DNA of 64,000 bases from Solirhodobacter olei (GTDB lineage Bacteria; Pseudomonadota; Alphaproteobacteria; Rhodobacterales; Rhodobacteraceae): NCBI RefSeq assembly GCF_004010155.1, contig NZ_RRYH01000007.1, positions 186,001 to 250,000 of the forward strand, read 5' to 3'. Shown piece after piece: positions 19,090-27,894 of the stretch. Numbering within the stretch: position 1 is the first letter of the stretch; the number at the start of each line of letters is the position of its first letter. The notes below the pieces were generated by a model, which searched no databases, had not been told where the DNA came from, and worked only from the letters and a program-made list of their open reading frames with translations. A program made the translations under genes and the position numbers.

Positions 19090-19986
19090 ATGGATCATGT
19101 CAGCGCCCACCAGGCGGAAGAGGACGCCCGAAACGAAAGCCTCAAGATCCACGTCAACGGAAAGATCGTGCCGAAGGCAGAGGCGGTCGTCAGCGTCTAT
19201 GACAGCGGCTTCATGCTGGGCGATGGGGTTTGGGAGGGACTAAGGCTCTATCACGGCCGGTTTGCCTTCCTCGACGAACATCTCGACCGGCTGTTCGAGG
19301 CGGCGAAGGCGATCGACCTCGACATCGGGATGACCCGGGCGGAGGTGATCCAGGCGCTCGAAGACCTGCGCCACGCGAACGGGATGGAGAGCGACGCCCA
19401 TGCCAGGCTGATGGTGACGCGGGGCCCGAAGACGCGGCCGTTCCAGCACCCGTCGCTGTCGCAATCCGGGCCGACTGTGGTGATCATCATGGAGCACTCG
19501 AAGCCTGTGCTGCCGCGGCCGATCCGGCTGGCGACCGTGCCGCATATCCGCGGTTTGCCGATGACGCAGGACCCGAAGCTGAACTCGCATTCCAAGCTGA
19601 ACTGCATCCTCGCCTGCATCGCGGCGGAAAAGGCCGGTGCGGACGAGGGGCTGATGCTGGACATCCACGGCTTCGTCTCGACCACGAACTCCTGCAATTT
19701 CTTCATCGTGCGCAAGGGCGAGGTCTGGACCTCGACGGGCGATTACTGCCTGAACGGGATCACGCGGGGGAAGGTGATCCAGCTTTGCCGCGCGAATGGA
19801 ATTCCGGTGTTCGAGCGGAACTTCTCGCTGGTCGATTGCTACGGCGCGGACGAAGCCTTCATCACGGGCACCTTCGGCGCCCAGGCGCCGGTGGCCGAGA
19901 TCGACGGCCGGGTGATCGGGACCGGTGAGCTCGGCCCGGTCACCGCCCGGATCCGGGAGCTGTACAAGTCGCTGGTGAACGCCTGA
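19090..19986 (+). CDS. Class IV PLP-dependent aminotransferase (branched-chain or D-amino acid type)
   Basis: 298 residues from ATG 19090. The fold-type IV pattern is clear: V-S-V-Y-D-S-G-F-M-L-G-D-G-V-W-E-G-L-R near the start, H-L-D-R-L near residue 60, the probable Schiff-base Lys-169 in H-S-K-L-N, then E-G-L-M-L-D-x-x-G-F-V-S-T-T-N-S-C-N-F and I-T-G-T-F-G-A-Q-A-P-V at the end. Substrate cannot be fixed from sequence: branched-chain aminotransferase, D-amino acid aminotransferase and aminodeoxychorismate lyase share the fold. The next gene, 33 bases on, is sulfotransferase-like. I recall fused versions of such a pair annotated as branched-chain-aminotransferase-like proteins, so the two probably act together. 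Confidence 0.85.
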   Translation: MDHVSAHQAEEDARNESLKIHVNGKIVPKAEAVVSVYDSGFMLGDGVWEGLRLYHGRFAFLDEHLDRLFEAAKAIDLDIGMTRAEVIQALEDLRHANGMESDAHARLMVTRGPKTRPFQHPSLSQSGPTVVIIMEHSKPVLPRPIRLATVPHIRGLPMTQDPKLNSHSKLNCILACIAAEKAGADEGLMLDIHGFVSTTNSCNFFIVRKGEVWTSTGDYCLNGITRGKVIQLCRANGIPVFERNFSLVDCYGADEAFITGTFGAQAPVAEIDGRVIGTGELGPVTARIRELYKSLVNA

Positions 19987-19991
19987 GGGGT

Positions 19992-20028
19992 ATATCAAGA
20001 ATGGTATGGGAAACCTGATATGCATACC
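19992..20028 (+). promoter_or_regulatory. Interleaved inverted repeats over the sulfotransferase start
   Basis: ATATCA (19992-19997) is complementary to TGATAT (20016-20021), and GGTATG (20003-20008) to CATACC (20023-20028). The order A-B-A'-B' means the stems are either alternatives or an H-type pseudoknot. The ATG of the next gene (20020-20022) lies within the second halves, and the gene has only a weak GGGAA as ribosome site. This could control its translation relative to the aminotransferase. Confidence 0.4.
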
Positions 20029-20742
20029 AGAATTGCTATGTGGTCCGGTCCTCGGAACCTGTCCTCGGCGATGATGTACGCCTTCGCCCAGCGTGCGGAT
20101 TGCGCGGTCTGGGACGAGCCCTTCTATGCCGCCTACCTTCAGGCCAGCGGCATCGACCATCCGATGCGCGAGGCGGTGATCGCGGCAGGAGAGGCCGATG
20201 CAGTGAAGGTGGCGCAGGCCTGCCTGGGTCCAATTCCGCAGAAAAAGACCCTGTTTTACCAGAAGCACATGACGCTTCACATGGTGCCGTCCTTCCCCCG
20301 GGGCTTCATGCGCTCCTGCACCAACGTGTTCCTGATCCGGCATCCGGCGCGGGTCGTGGCGTCCTATGCGAAGAAGCGCGAGGCGCCGACGCTGGCGGAT
20401 ATCGGCTTTGTCCAGCAGGCCGCGCTGTTCGACGAGGTCGCGGGCTGGCTGGGCCACGCCCCGCCGGTGATCGACAGTGCCGACATTCTGGACAAGCCGC
20501 TGGAATCGCTTACGAAACTCTGCGATGCGCTGGGCATTTCCTTCGATCCGGCGATGCTCGCCTGGCCCGCCGGGCCGAAACCCTATGACGGCGCCTGGGC
20601 CCCGGTCTGGTACGGCGCTCTGCACCAGTCGACGGGTTTCCAGCAGGGCGAGAGCGCGCTGCCGGAACTGCCGCCCGCCTATGGCGCGCTGGCCGAGGCG
20701 GCGATGCCACATTACGAGCGGCTGGCGGCGCACAAGCTTTGA
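20020..20742 (+). CDS. Sulfotransferase-like protein of unknown role
   Basis: 240 residues. The start M-W-S-G-P-R-N-L-S-S-A-M (about residues 7-18) looks like a 5'-phosphosulfate-binding loop of PAPS-dependent sulfotransferases, and the mid-protein F-L-I-R-H-P-A-R-V-V-A-S-Y (about 104-116) matches their 3'-phosphate-binding region. The W-D-E-P-F-Y-A-A-Y segment is also typical of this subgroup. Cytoplasmic, no signal peptide. Acceptor and actual activity are unknown; the fold is shared by kinase-like enzymes. It is the second gene of a pair with the class IV aminotransferase, with its start inside paired repeats. A terminator hairpin follows. Confidence 0.7.
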   Translation: MHTRIAMWSGPRNLSSAMMYAFAQRADCAVWDEPFYAAYLQASGIDHPMREAVIAAGEADAVKVAQACLGPIPQKKTLFYQKHMTLHMVPSFPRGFMRSCTNVFLIRHPARVVASYAKKREAPTLADIGFVQQAALFDEVAGWLGHAPPVIDSADILDKPLESLTKLCDALGISFDPAMLAWPAGPKPYDGAWAPVWYGALHQSTGFQQGESALPELPPAYGALAEAAMPHYERLAAHKL

Positions 20743-20748
20743 ACGAAA

Positions 20749-20772
20749 AAGGGGCCGGCGAACCGACCCCTT
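20749..20772. terminator. Bidirectional terminator between the sulfotransferase gene and argG
   Basis: AAGGGGCCGG (20749-20758) pairs with CCGACCCCTT (20763-20772) with one mismatch over the loop CGAA. A-runs precede it (GAAAAA) and TTAAAATT follows, giving U tracts for both converging genes. Confidence 0.75.
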
Positions 20773-20795
20773 AAAATTCCTTCTTCGCCAGCGTC

Positions 20796-22019
20796 TTACT
20801 CGAACCGCGCGTTCCGCGTGGCGATCAGCTTCAGGCGCAGCGCATTGAGCTTGATGAAGCCCTGCGCGTCCTTCTGGTCGTAAGCGCCGGCGTCTTCCTC
20901 GAATGTGACGTGCTTCTCGGAATAAAGCGAGTGATCCGACCAGCGCGCCACGGTGCGGGCGGAGCCTTTGTAGAGCTTCACGCGGACTGTGCCGGAGACA
21001 TGCTCCTGGCTCTTGTCGATCAGGGCCTGCAGCATCTCGCGCTCGGGCGAGAACCAGAAGCCGTTGTAGATCAGCTCCGCGTAGCGCGGCATGATCGAGT
21101 CCTTCAGGTGGCCCGAGCCCGCATCGAGCGTGATCTGCTCGATGCCGCGGTGGGCCTCCAGCAGGATGGTGCCGCCGGGGGTTTCGTAGAGGCCGCGGGA
21201 CTTCATGCCGACGAAGCGGTTCTCCACGAGGTCGAGGATGCCGACGCCGTGCTTGCCGCCGAGCTCGTTGAGCTTGGTCAGGATCGTCGCGGGGCTCATT
21301 GCCTTGCCGTTGATCGCGACCGCGTCACCCTTTTCGAAGGTGATCTCGACCATCTCGGGCGCGTCGGGCGCGTCTTCCGGGCGGGTGATGCGCTGAAGCA
21401 CGTAATCCGGCGCCTCGTCGGCCGGGTTTTCCAGCACGCGGCCCTCCGAGGAGGTGTGAAGCAGGTTGGCGTCGACCGAGAAGGGCGCCTCGCCGCGCTT
21501 GTTCTTCGCGATCGGGATCTGGTGCGCCTCGGCGAATTCCAGAAGCTTGGTGCGGCTGGTCAGGTCCCATTCGCGCCAGGGCGCGATGACCTTGATCGCC
21601 GGGTTCAGCGCATAGGCAGAAAGCTCGAACCGGACCTGGTCGTTGCCCTTGCCGGTGGCGCCATGGGCCACGGCATCGGCACCGGTGGCCGCCGCGATCT
21701 CTACCAGCCGCTTGGAGATCAGTGGCCGCGCGATGGAGGTGCCAAGCAGGTAAAGCCCTTCGTAAAGCGCGTTGGCGCGGAACATCGGGAAGACGAAGTC
21801 GCGGACGAATTCCTCGCGCACGTCCTCGATATAGATGTTTTCCGGCTTGATCCCGAGGAGTTCGGCCTTGGCCCGGGCGGGTTCCAGTTCTTCCCCCTGG
21901 CCGAGGTCGGCGGTGAAGGTAACAACCTCGCAGCCGTATTCGGTCTGTAGCCATTTCAGGATGATGGAGGTGTCGAGCCCGCCGGAATAGGCGAGAACCA
22001 CTTTCTTCGGCGCGGACAT
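20796..22019 (-). CDS. argG: Argininosuccinate synthase
   Basis: 407 residues, normal length. ArgG joins citrulline and aspartate using ATP in arginine synthesis. The ATP pyrophosphatase loop A-Y-S-G-G-L-D-T-S is at residues 10-18, [10 protein letters not shown] follows near 35-44, and the [12 protein letters not shown] signature is near 120-131. ATG 22019 has AGGGAGG upstream on the minus strand. It stands alone between a terminator and a 152-base gap, with no other arg gene nearby. Confidence 0.97.
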   Translation of the reverse strand: MSAPKKVVLAYSGGLDTSIILKWLQTEYGCEVVTFTADLGQGEELEPARAKAELLGIKPENIYIEDVREEFVRDFVFPMFRANALYEGLYLLGTSIARPLISKRLVEIAAATGADAVAHGATGKGNDQVRFELSAYALNPAIKVIAPWREWDLTSRTKLLEFAEAHQIPIAKNKRGEAPFSVDANLLHTSSEGRVLENPADEAPDYVLQRITRPEDAPDAPEMVEITFEKGDAVAINGKAMSPATILTKLNELGGKHGVGILDLVENRFVGMKSRGLYETPGGTILLEAHRGIEQITLDAGSGHLKDSIMPRYAELIYNGFWFSPEREMLQALIDKSQEHVSGTVRVKLYKGSARTVARWSDHSLYSEKHVTFEEDAGAYDQKDAQGFIKLNALRLKLIATRNARFE

Positions 22020-22119
22020 GGGCAGACCTCCCTTGGGGCAAACAGCGCGCGATTATCGCGAATTGAGGGTGAGGGCAAGCGGCGGTCGGCCGGTGCGGGC
22101 GTCGGGTCAGGCCGCGCCG

Positions 22120-22148
22120 TTGACACCTCCGGCCCCCTGCGGTTTCAC
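22120..22148 (+). promoter_or_regulatory. Candidate promoter for the membrane protein at 22172
   Basis: A perfect TTGACA (22120-22125), a 17-base spacer and TTTCAC (22143-22148; only three of six match TATAAT). It lies 24 bases before the ATG. Confidence 0.35.
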
Positions 22149-22171
22149 TGCGCCACAGCAAAGGGGGGCCG

Positions 22172-22942
22172 ATGCAGGCGATCCGGATTTACACCCATTC
22201 GATCCGGCAGGTCAGCCGCAACCTCGGCCCCGCGCTGCGGATCACGCTGGCACCGATGCTGTTGCAGGACGTGGCGATCTCCGTCGCGGAGCATTTCACG
22301 CAGCCGGCGGGGACCGTGAAGGACCTCGCCCAGTCGCCGCTGCCAATCGCGATCCTGGCCGCGCTTCTGGCCGTCACGATCTTTTGCAGTTCCTGGATGG
22401 CCGTGGCCTGGCACCGCTTCGTGCTGATGGCGGAACTGCCCGGGGGGATCCTGCCGCCGGTTCATGCAGAGCGCATGGTAGCCTATATCGGCCGCTCGCT
22501 ATTGCTTGGCCTGTCGCTGGTGGCGGTGGAGTTTTCCGGCGCCGTGATGCTGATGCTGTTCTCCGGGATGCTGGGGGCGGTGAGCCGGGCCCTGGCCCTT
22601 CTGGTGCTTGTGCCGGGCGGGATCGCGCTTCTGGTGGTTCTGTTCACCATCTTCTACCGGCTCAGCGTGATGCTGCCGGCGGCGGCGCTGGGCGCGGATG
22701 CGAGCCTGAAGACCGCCTGGGAGGCAACGGAGGGCGCAAGCGTGACCCTGTTCACCCTGGCCGCGCTGGTGGTCGGAACGGCCATCGTCCTGGTGCTGCC
22801 GCAGGCGATTTTCTACCGCGCCGGGCTGATGGTTTTCGCCATCGTCTGGCAGGTCGTGTCAGGCTGGGCGGTGATGCTTCTCATGTTGAGCGTGTTGACC
22901 ACGGTTTATGGTTACTACGTGCAGAAGCGCACGCTGGTCTGA
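22172..22942 (+). CDS. Uncharacterised multi-pass membrane protein
   Basis: 256 residues, not assigned to a named family. About five or six hydrophobic segments are visible, roughly at residues 60-80, 113-135, 138-165, 193-212 and 215-245, with a short cytoplasmic N terminus. The layout, with a Gly/Ala/Leu-rich core and few charged residues between helices, resembles the YciC/DUF975-like integral membrane proteins only loosely. AGGGGGG at 22163-22169 is a good ribosome site for ATG 22172. It is monocistronic between argG and a short terminator shared with the Hpt gene. No catalytic motif is seen. Confidence 0.75.
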   Translation: MQAIRIYTHSIRQVSRNLGPALRITLAPMLLQDVAISVAEHFTQPAGTVKDLAQSPLPIAILAALLAVTIFCSSWMAVAWHRFVLMAELPGGILPPVHAERMVAYIGRSLLLGLSLVAVEFSGAVMLMLFSGMLGAVSRALALLVLVPGGIALLVVLFTIFYRLSVMLPAAALGADASLKTAWEATEGASVTLFTLAALVVGTAIVLVLPQAIFYRAGLMVFAIVWQVVSGWAVMLLMLSVLTTVYGYYVQKRTLV

Positions 22943-22954
22943 GGCGTAGCGGCC

Positions 22955-22972
22955 TCAGGCAACCTCGCCTGA
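22955..22972. terminator. Short hairpin between converging genes
   Basis: TCAGGC (22955-22960) pairs with GCCTGA (22967-22972) over AACCTC. It sits exactly between the membrane-protein gene and the Hpt gene, which converge. There is no clear U tract. Confidence 0.4.
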
Positions 22973-23287
22973 TCACATGCTGATGCCTATAAGGAACCGC
23001 TCCCGGGAGGCGAGATAGAGACGGATCACGGGGCCCGTGTCGATCTCTTCACCATGACCGGCGCGTTGCTCCTGGTCGAGGCAGAGGGCCGTGAGGTCCG
23101 AGAAGCCGAGGTTCAGCGCACTGCCGCGCAGGAAGTGGAGATCCGCCTCCCGCGCCGACGGCGGCCCAGGGTAGGCGAGGCGGCGCGTGACGTCCTCCGC
23201 CTCCTGCATGAAGAGGCGGAGGACCTCCTCAAAGTCCTCCTCGCCGATCTCTTGGCGGAGGCAGTCGACGCGGTCCCAATCAATCAT
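22973..23287 (-). CDS. Histidine phosphotransfer (Hpt) domain protein
   Basis: 104 residues, a single Hpt domain. The phospho-acceptor motif is D-L-H-F-L-R-G-S-A-L-N-L-G-F (His near residue 51), matching the H-x-(L/F)-(K/R)-G-S pattern; the rest is a helical bundle with acidic residues. Hpt proteins relay phosphate between receiver domains. It is divergent from a receiver/PP2C protein at 23488, which is its likely partner. The layout recalls the Rhodobacter capsulatus RbaY phosphatase of the RbaV-RbaW partner-switching pathway; orthology is an inference. No RbaV/RbaW-like genes are in the window. Confidence 0.85.
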   Translation of the reverse strand: MIDWDRVDCLRQEIGEEDFEEVLRLFMQEAEDVTRRLAYPGPPSAREADLHFLRGSALNLGFSDLTALCLDQEQRAGHGEEIDTGPVIRLYLASRERFLIGISM

Positions 23288-23487
23288 CTGCCACCCCCGT
23301 CATCCCCATCGCGGCGACCCCCTGGCGGGCCGGCCGGGGCAGTGTGGTGGACCGGGCTTAACGCGAGGTTGGGCGGGGCGGGGAAGTGCGGGGCATTTTA
23401 TCGTTCACCCGTCCTTAAACTCGCCCGGGCAGGGTGCCGCCGGGGTTCAGTGGCGAGGGCAGGGTGCATCTGCCGGGCGAGATCACG

Positions 23488-24723
23488 ATGGGCGCGGACT
23501 GCGGCCCGGCCGGCGATCCGCGGCCGCTTCTGCTCGTGGACGACAGCCCGGCGCAGCGGAAGGCTCTCGGCGCCTCGTTGCGGCGGCACGGCTACCGGGT
23601 GACGGAGGCGGGATCGGGCGAGGAGGCGCTGGAGCTGTGCCGGCGGGAGCGGTTCGACATCGTGCTGTCGGACTGGATGATGCCGGGAATGTCGGGGATC
23701 GAGTTTTGCGCCGCCTTCCGGGCCCTCCCGCGCGAGGGCTATGGCTATTTCATCCTGCTGACCTCCAAAAGCGAGAAGGGAGAGGTGGCACGGGGGATCG
23801 ACGCCGGGGCGGACGACTTCCTCGCCAAGCCGGTGGAGCCGCAGGAGCTTTACGCCCGCATCGCGGCGGGCGAGCGGATCCTGCGGATGGAGCGGGCGCT
23901 GAGCGAGAAGAACCGCCTGATCGGCGCGACCCTGGCAGAGATGCAGACGCTGCACGCCGCGCTGGACCGGGATCTGGCCGAGGCGCGGAAGCTGCAGCAG
24001 TCCCTGGTGCGCTGCCGGCATCGGGCGTTCGGGCCGGGCTCCGTCTCGCTTCTGCTGCGGCAGAGCGGGCATGTGGGCGGCGATCTCGTGGGGTTCTTCC
24101 CTGTGCCCGGCGGGCGGGTGGCGCTTTTCGCGATCGATGTCTCGGGCCACGGCGTGGCCTCGGCGATCATGACGGCGCGGCTGGCGGGGGTGCTTTCCGG
24201 CGGCGCGCCGGAGCAGAACATCGCCCTGGCAGGCGCAGGCGGCGCGGCCCGGCCGCCGGAGGAGGTCGCCGCGGCCCTGAACCGGCTGGTCCTGTCGGAG
24301 ATCCGGACGGACCAGTATCTGACCCTGCTTTATGCTGAAGTAGAGCCTGAAACAGGCCGTGTGGCCCTGGTGCAGGCGGGCCATCCGCATCCGGCGGTGC
24401 AGCGCGCCGACGGGCGGGTGGAGTTCGTCGGGCAGGGAGGGCTTCCGGTCGGGCTGCTGCCGGGCGCGCGCTATGACCGGGTCGAGCTTCGCCTGGCGCC
24501 GGGCGAAAGGCTTTTGCTGATGTCGGACGGCATCACCGAAGCCGAGGGCGCGGCCGGTGGGCAGTATGGCGAGGCCGGCGTGGCCTCTACCCTGCATGCC
24601 CATGCCGGGACCCGGGGCATGGCGGCGCTGGACGCGCTGGTGACGGATCTGATCGGCTTCACCGGGGGCGGGGACTTCACCGACGATGTCTCCGCAGTGC
24701 TGTTCGAGATGGGGCCCGGCTAG
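23488..24723 (+). CDS. Response regulator with SpoIIE/RsbU-type PP2C serine phosphatase output
   Basis: 411 residues from ATG 23488; a GTG at 23434 would add 18 residues without a better ribosome site. Receiver domain at about 10-125: acidic pair Asp-18/Asp-19, phospho-acceptor Asp-62 (S-D-W-M-M-P-G-M-S-G), Thr-92, Lys-114. A helical linker with heptads follows (about 125-175). The PP2C-like domain has I-D-V-S-G-H-G-V-A-S, L-L-M-S-D-G-I-T-E-A and D-F-T-D-D-V-S near the end. Such proteins dephosphorylate anti-sigma-factor antagonists. Divergent from an Hpt gene, its likely phosphodonor; overlaps apbE end-to-end by 4 bases. Confidence 0.9.
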   Translation: MGADCGPAGDPRPLLLVDDSPAQRKALGASLRRHGYRVTEAGSGEEALELCRRERFDIVLSDWMMPGMSGIEFCAAFRALPREGYGYFILLTSKSEKGEVARGIDAGADDFLAKPVEPQELYARIAAGERILRMERALSEKNRLIGATLAEMQTLHAALDRDLAEARKLQQSLVRCRHRAFGPGSVSLLLRQSGHVGGDLVGFFPVPGGRVALFAIDVSGHGVASAIMTARLAGVLSGGAPEQNIALAGAGGAARPPEEVAAALNRLVLSEIRTDQYLTLLYAEVEPETGRVALVQAGHPHPAVQRADGRVEFVGQGGLPVGLLPGARYDRVELRLAPGERLLLMSDGITEAEGAAGGQYGEAGVASTLHAHAGTRGMAALDALVTDLIGFTGGGDFTDDVSAVLFEMGPG

Positions 24724-25691
24724 ATCGCCAGGGCCGGCGCGCGCTCGAAGGCCGGACCCACGCCGTAGGGGCGGATCTCGATCCCGTCGCGCAGAAGGAA
24801 CAGTGCCTCGAGCCCGCGCTCGCGCGCCAGAGCGGGGCCGGTATCCTCGCCCGAGACCATCAGCACGGTGGCCCAGGCGTCCGCCTCCATGCAGGAGGAA
24901 TGGAGCACGCTGACGGATGCGACGCGGTTGCGCGCCGGCCCGCCGAGCCGAGGGTCCATCACATGCGAAAGCTTGGCGCGGCCGACCGTCACCCAATGGC
25001 GGTAATCGCCAGAGGTGGCCACCGCCCGATCGGCCAGGGGAAGGACGCCGAGGGGCTCGCGCCGCTCGTGATCCGGCCGCTCGACCGCGACGGCCCAGGG
25101 GGTACCGTCGGGGCGGCGCCCGCGGGCCGAAAGCTCTCCGTCGATCGACACGAGCACGTCGGAAAAGCCCTGCGCCACCATCACCTGCATCATCTCGTCC
25201 ACCGCGAAACCCTTCGCGATGGCGCAGAGGTCGAGCGCCTCGGGGGCCTGGCGGCGAACGCGGCGGTTGGCGGCGTCAAGCTCCACGAACTCGTGCGCGG
25301 CCCGGCGGCGGCGGCCGATCTGCGCGGTAATGAGGCCGGCATCGGGCACCGATCCCCGCGGGCCGAACCCCCAGGCGGAGACGAGATCGCCCACGCCGAT
25401 GTCGAAAAGCCCGTTCGACTGCGCCCCGATCCGCAGTGCCGCCCGCAGAACGCGGGTCAGCTCCTCCGGGATCGTCTGCCAGATGCCGACTGCGGCGCGG
25501 TTCAGACGCGTTACATCCGAATCGGGCTTCCAGGGCGACATCTGCGCATCGACCCGGTCGACCGCCGCCTGCAGAGCCGCTTCGACGGGGCGCAGGTCCA
25601 TCCCCGCCGGCCCAAGGAAGATGGCGGACCAGCGGGTGCCCATGGTCGCGCCGTTCAGGGTGTGGCGGACCTCAGTAGACATCTTCGACAT
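24720..25691 (-). CDS. apbE: FAD:protein FMN transferase (ApbE family)
   Basis: 323 residues from ATG 25691 (an ATG at 25682 is also in frame). ApbE attaches FMN covalently from FAD to a Thr or Ser of target proteins. Motifs: T-M-G-T-R-W (16-21), D-L-C-A-I-A-K-G-F-A-V-D (154-165; usually D-L-G-G-I-A-K-G), T-S-G-D-Y-R (226-231), S-H-V-M-D-P-R (242-248) and A-D-A-W-A-T (270-275), the metal site region. Oddly it has no signal peptide or lipobox, although the presumed target at 27895 is exported. It overlaps the PepSY-reductase gene by 20 bases and is the last gene of that operon. Confidence 0.9.
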   Translation of the reverse strand: MSKMSTEVRHTLNGATMGTRWSAIFLGPAGMDLRPVEAALQAAVDRVDAQMSPWKPDSDVTRLNRAAVGIWQTIPEELTRVLRAALRIGAQSNGLFDIGVGDLVSAWGFGPRGSVPDAGLITAQIGRRRRAAHEFVELDAANRRVRRQAPEALDLCAIAKGFAVDEMMQVMVAQGFSDVLVSIDGELSARGRRPDGTPWAVAVERPDHERREPLGVLPLADRAVATSGDYRHWVTVGRAKLSHVMDPRLGGPARNRVASVSVLHSSCMEADAWATVLMVSGEDTGPALARERGLEALFLLRDGIEIRPYGVGPAFERAPALAI

Positions 25692-27885
25692 ACCGCCCCT
25701 CCGCCTTCAGCGCCACGGCCGAGAGGCCCATCGGCGCGAGGGCCGCATCCAGCGCCTCCATCACGCCCGCGGCCATCTCCGCCCCGCCGCAGACCATGAT
25801 CTGCGCGCCCTTCTGGATCATCCGGCTCAGGTGATGGGCGTCCTCCATGATCCGGTCCTGAACGTAGGCGCGGTCCTGGATGCGGGAGAAGGCGGTGGTG
25901 AGGGACGTCAGCCGCCGTTCGCCCAGCCAGCGGTCCAGTTCCGGCGCGTAGAGGAAGTCCGACCGCGGATCTCTTCCGCCGAAATAGAGATGAATCGCGC
26001 GGCCCCGGGCATTGTTGCGGATGAAGCCGGCGAGCGGCCCGATGCCGGTTCCCGCGCCGATCATGATCACCGGGCGGCGGCCACGCGCGGGGCGGAAATC
26101 GGGGTTGGGCTTCACGAAAGCCTCGACCATCTCCCCCGGCATCAGCGAGTGCAGGAAGCCGGAGCATTCCCCGCCGGGGTGTTTCCTCACGCAGATCTCC
26201 AGGAAGCCGTCGCGGCTGGAGGAGGCCAGCGAGTAGAACCGCGGCACCACGCTGTCCGGCGGCAGGATGCCGAGAAGATCGCCGGCGCTGGCGCGGGGCA
26301 GACCGGCACGGCCGGAAAGGCGCTGCAACAGAGTTGCCGGAACCTCGGGCACGGCGAAACGAAGGATCGCCGTCGGGGCCTGGACCTCATGGCCGTAGTC
26401 GATCCGCTCGACCAGCTGCAGCGCCGTGCTTGCCGGGCGCACGGGCTGGTGGTTCAGCTCCAGCCCATGACCGAGGGCTTCGCCCACCGCGCGGCCCCAA
26501 CGGGCGAATTCCTGCGGCGACTGCCGGTCGATCGCCTCGTAGGGCAGCATGGCGTGCCAGCGCCGCGCGTCCAGTGCCTCGGCCACGTCATGGCCGAACT
26601 TGGCGAACTGGGGAAACTGGCGGTCTCCGAAGCCGAGCAGCGCGACGGGCACTCCGGGCGAATGGCGCATCCGCTCCAGCCGCGACAGAAAGCTGCGGGC
26701 AGAGGAGGGGGCGTCGCCGTTGCCATGTGTCGAGGTCATGATGAACATCCGCTCCGCATGGGGATAGCGGCGTGCCAGCGTGTTCATCGAGCCGGTGTGA
26801 CAGCGGTAGCCCTGCTCCGTCAGCGCGTCGTGAAGCGTGCGGGCGAATCCCCATGTGGCGTTGCCTTCGGAGCCGACGAGGATGATCGTATCGGCGGAAT
26901 GGGACGTGTGGTTGTGCCGGAACCGCGGCCGCGACCGGCGGCGGCGCCACCAGACCAGCGCCCCGGTGATCGAGAGGAACGGCGCGCAGAGGGCCGCGAG
27001 GCCGAGGAGAAGGCCGAGCGACCAGAAGCCCTCGCCCGTGTGGAGCATGTAGATCGCCTCGTAGATCCGGCGGGCGGCATCATCCGGCGTCCAGTTCAGC
27101 ATCTGGCCTTGGGCCTGGTCGACATAACCCTGGCCGGTGCCGGTGCTGACGGTGAAGACATCGCTCGGATCGGTCGGGTAGGTCAGGGTGCGGAGCTGGC
27201 TGACCTTTATCCCGCGCAGGGCCGGCATCGCGGTAATCGGCATCGGATGGCCCGCGGGCACGTTGTTCGGGAAGGGCGCCGTCTGGGCGAGGCCGTTGGG
27301 GATCAGGTCGAAATTCGTCAGCGAGATGTAGATCCCGGTCATGGCCGAGAAGAGCAGCCCGACCAGCGCGAAGCGGGCGAGCGTGATGTGAAGGCGCTGG
27401 AACACGCTGCCCCGGGCACGGCCGAGGATCCGCTGCCAGCCGCCCATCCGCCGCGCCAGCAGCACCGCGCCGCTGATGCAAAGCGTGATGAGCGCCAGCG
27501 CCGTCAGGGCGGAGGCGAGCCGCCCCGCCGTGCCCATCAGCAGAGAGCGGTGGAAGGCGTAGAGCCAGCGGTAGACCGGCGAGGGGTTGTAGGGCCCGAG
27601 GACCTTTCCGGTATTCGGGTCGATCCGGTCGCTGCCCATTCCGCTGTTGTTGGAATAGTCGGCGATGATGGAGCCGGAGGGATTGCGGGTCAGCTGGCTC
27701 ACCCCGGGCACGGCCTGCGCGACGTTCGCGGCAAGCGTCGCCACGCTCATCTGCGCCGCAGGTGCGGCGGGTGCTGTGAGGCTGTCATAAGCCGGAACCA
27801 CGGAAAGCATCGCCCCGGAGATGGCGATTGCGGCGATCAGGACCGCGGCGAGGAGGCCGGGCAGCTGGTGGAGAGAGCGAAGCAT
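25672..27885 (-). CDS. PepSY-domain membrane flavoprotein reductase (PepSY-flavodoxin-FNR fusion)
   Basis: 737 residues. Four transmembrane segments at about 9-31, 122-144, 168-190 and 288-312 frame PepSY-like extracytoplasmic loops (with H-R-S-L-L-M-G and L-H-T-G-E-G-F-W motifs, His residues that could bind haem). A cytoplasmic flavodoxin domain starts near 333 with V-G-S-E-G-N-A-T-W-G. An FAD/NADPH reductase follows from about 495, with R-F-Y-S-L-A-S-S, the G-A-G-T-G-I-G-P-L loop and the C-terminal pyridine-nucleotide part. Predicted role: carries electrons from NADPH across the membrane to the flavinylated DUF2271 protein encoded just upstream. ApbE overlaps its end. Confidence 0.88.
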   Translation of the reverse strand: MLRSLHQLPGLLAAVLIAAIAISGAMLSVVPAYDSLTAPAAPAAQMSVATLAANVAQAVPGVSQLTRNPSGSIIADYSNNSGMGSDRIDPNTGKVLGPYNPSPVYRWLYAFHRSLLMGTAGRLASALTALALITLCISGAVLLARRMGGWQRILGRARGSVFQRLHITLARFALVGLLFSAMTGIYISLTNFDLIPNGLAQTAPFPNNVPAGHPMPITAMPALRGIKVSQLRTLTYPTDPSDVFTVSTGTGQGYVDQAQGQMLNWTPDDAARRIYEAIYMLHTGEGFWSLGLLLGLAALCAPFLSITGALVWWRRRRSRPRFRHNHTSHSADTIILVGSEGNATWGFARTLHDALTEQGYRCHTGSMNTLARRYPHAERMFIMTSTHGNGDAPSSARSFLSRLERMRHSPGVPVALLGFGDRQFPQFAKFGHDVAEALDARRWHAMLPYEAIDRQSPQEFARWGRAVGEALGHGLELNHQPVRPASTALQLVERIDYGHEVQAPTAILRFAVPEVPATLLQRLSGRAGLPRASAGDLLGILPPDSVVPRFYSLASSSRDGFLEICVRKHPGGECSGFLHSLMPGEMVEAFVKPNPDFRPARGRRPVIMIGAGTGIGPLAGFIRNNARGRAIHLYFGGRDPRSDFLYAPELDRWLGERRLTSLTTAFSRIQDRAYVQDRIMEDAHHLSRMIQKGAQIMVCGGAEMAAGVMEALDAALAPMGLSAVALKAEGRYVEDVY

Positions 27886-27894
27886 TGGACCGCC

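Noticed and set aside
23355-23375. CtrA-like site TTAA-N7-TTGG between Hpt and the response regulator
   Set aside because: Only the first half matches TTAA-N7-TTAA; one half-site is expected by chance.
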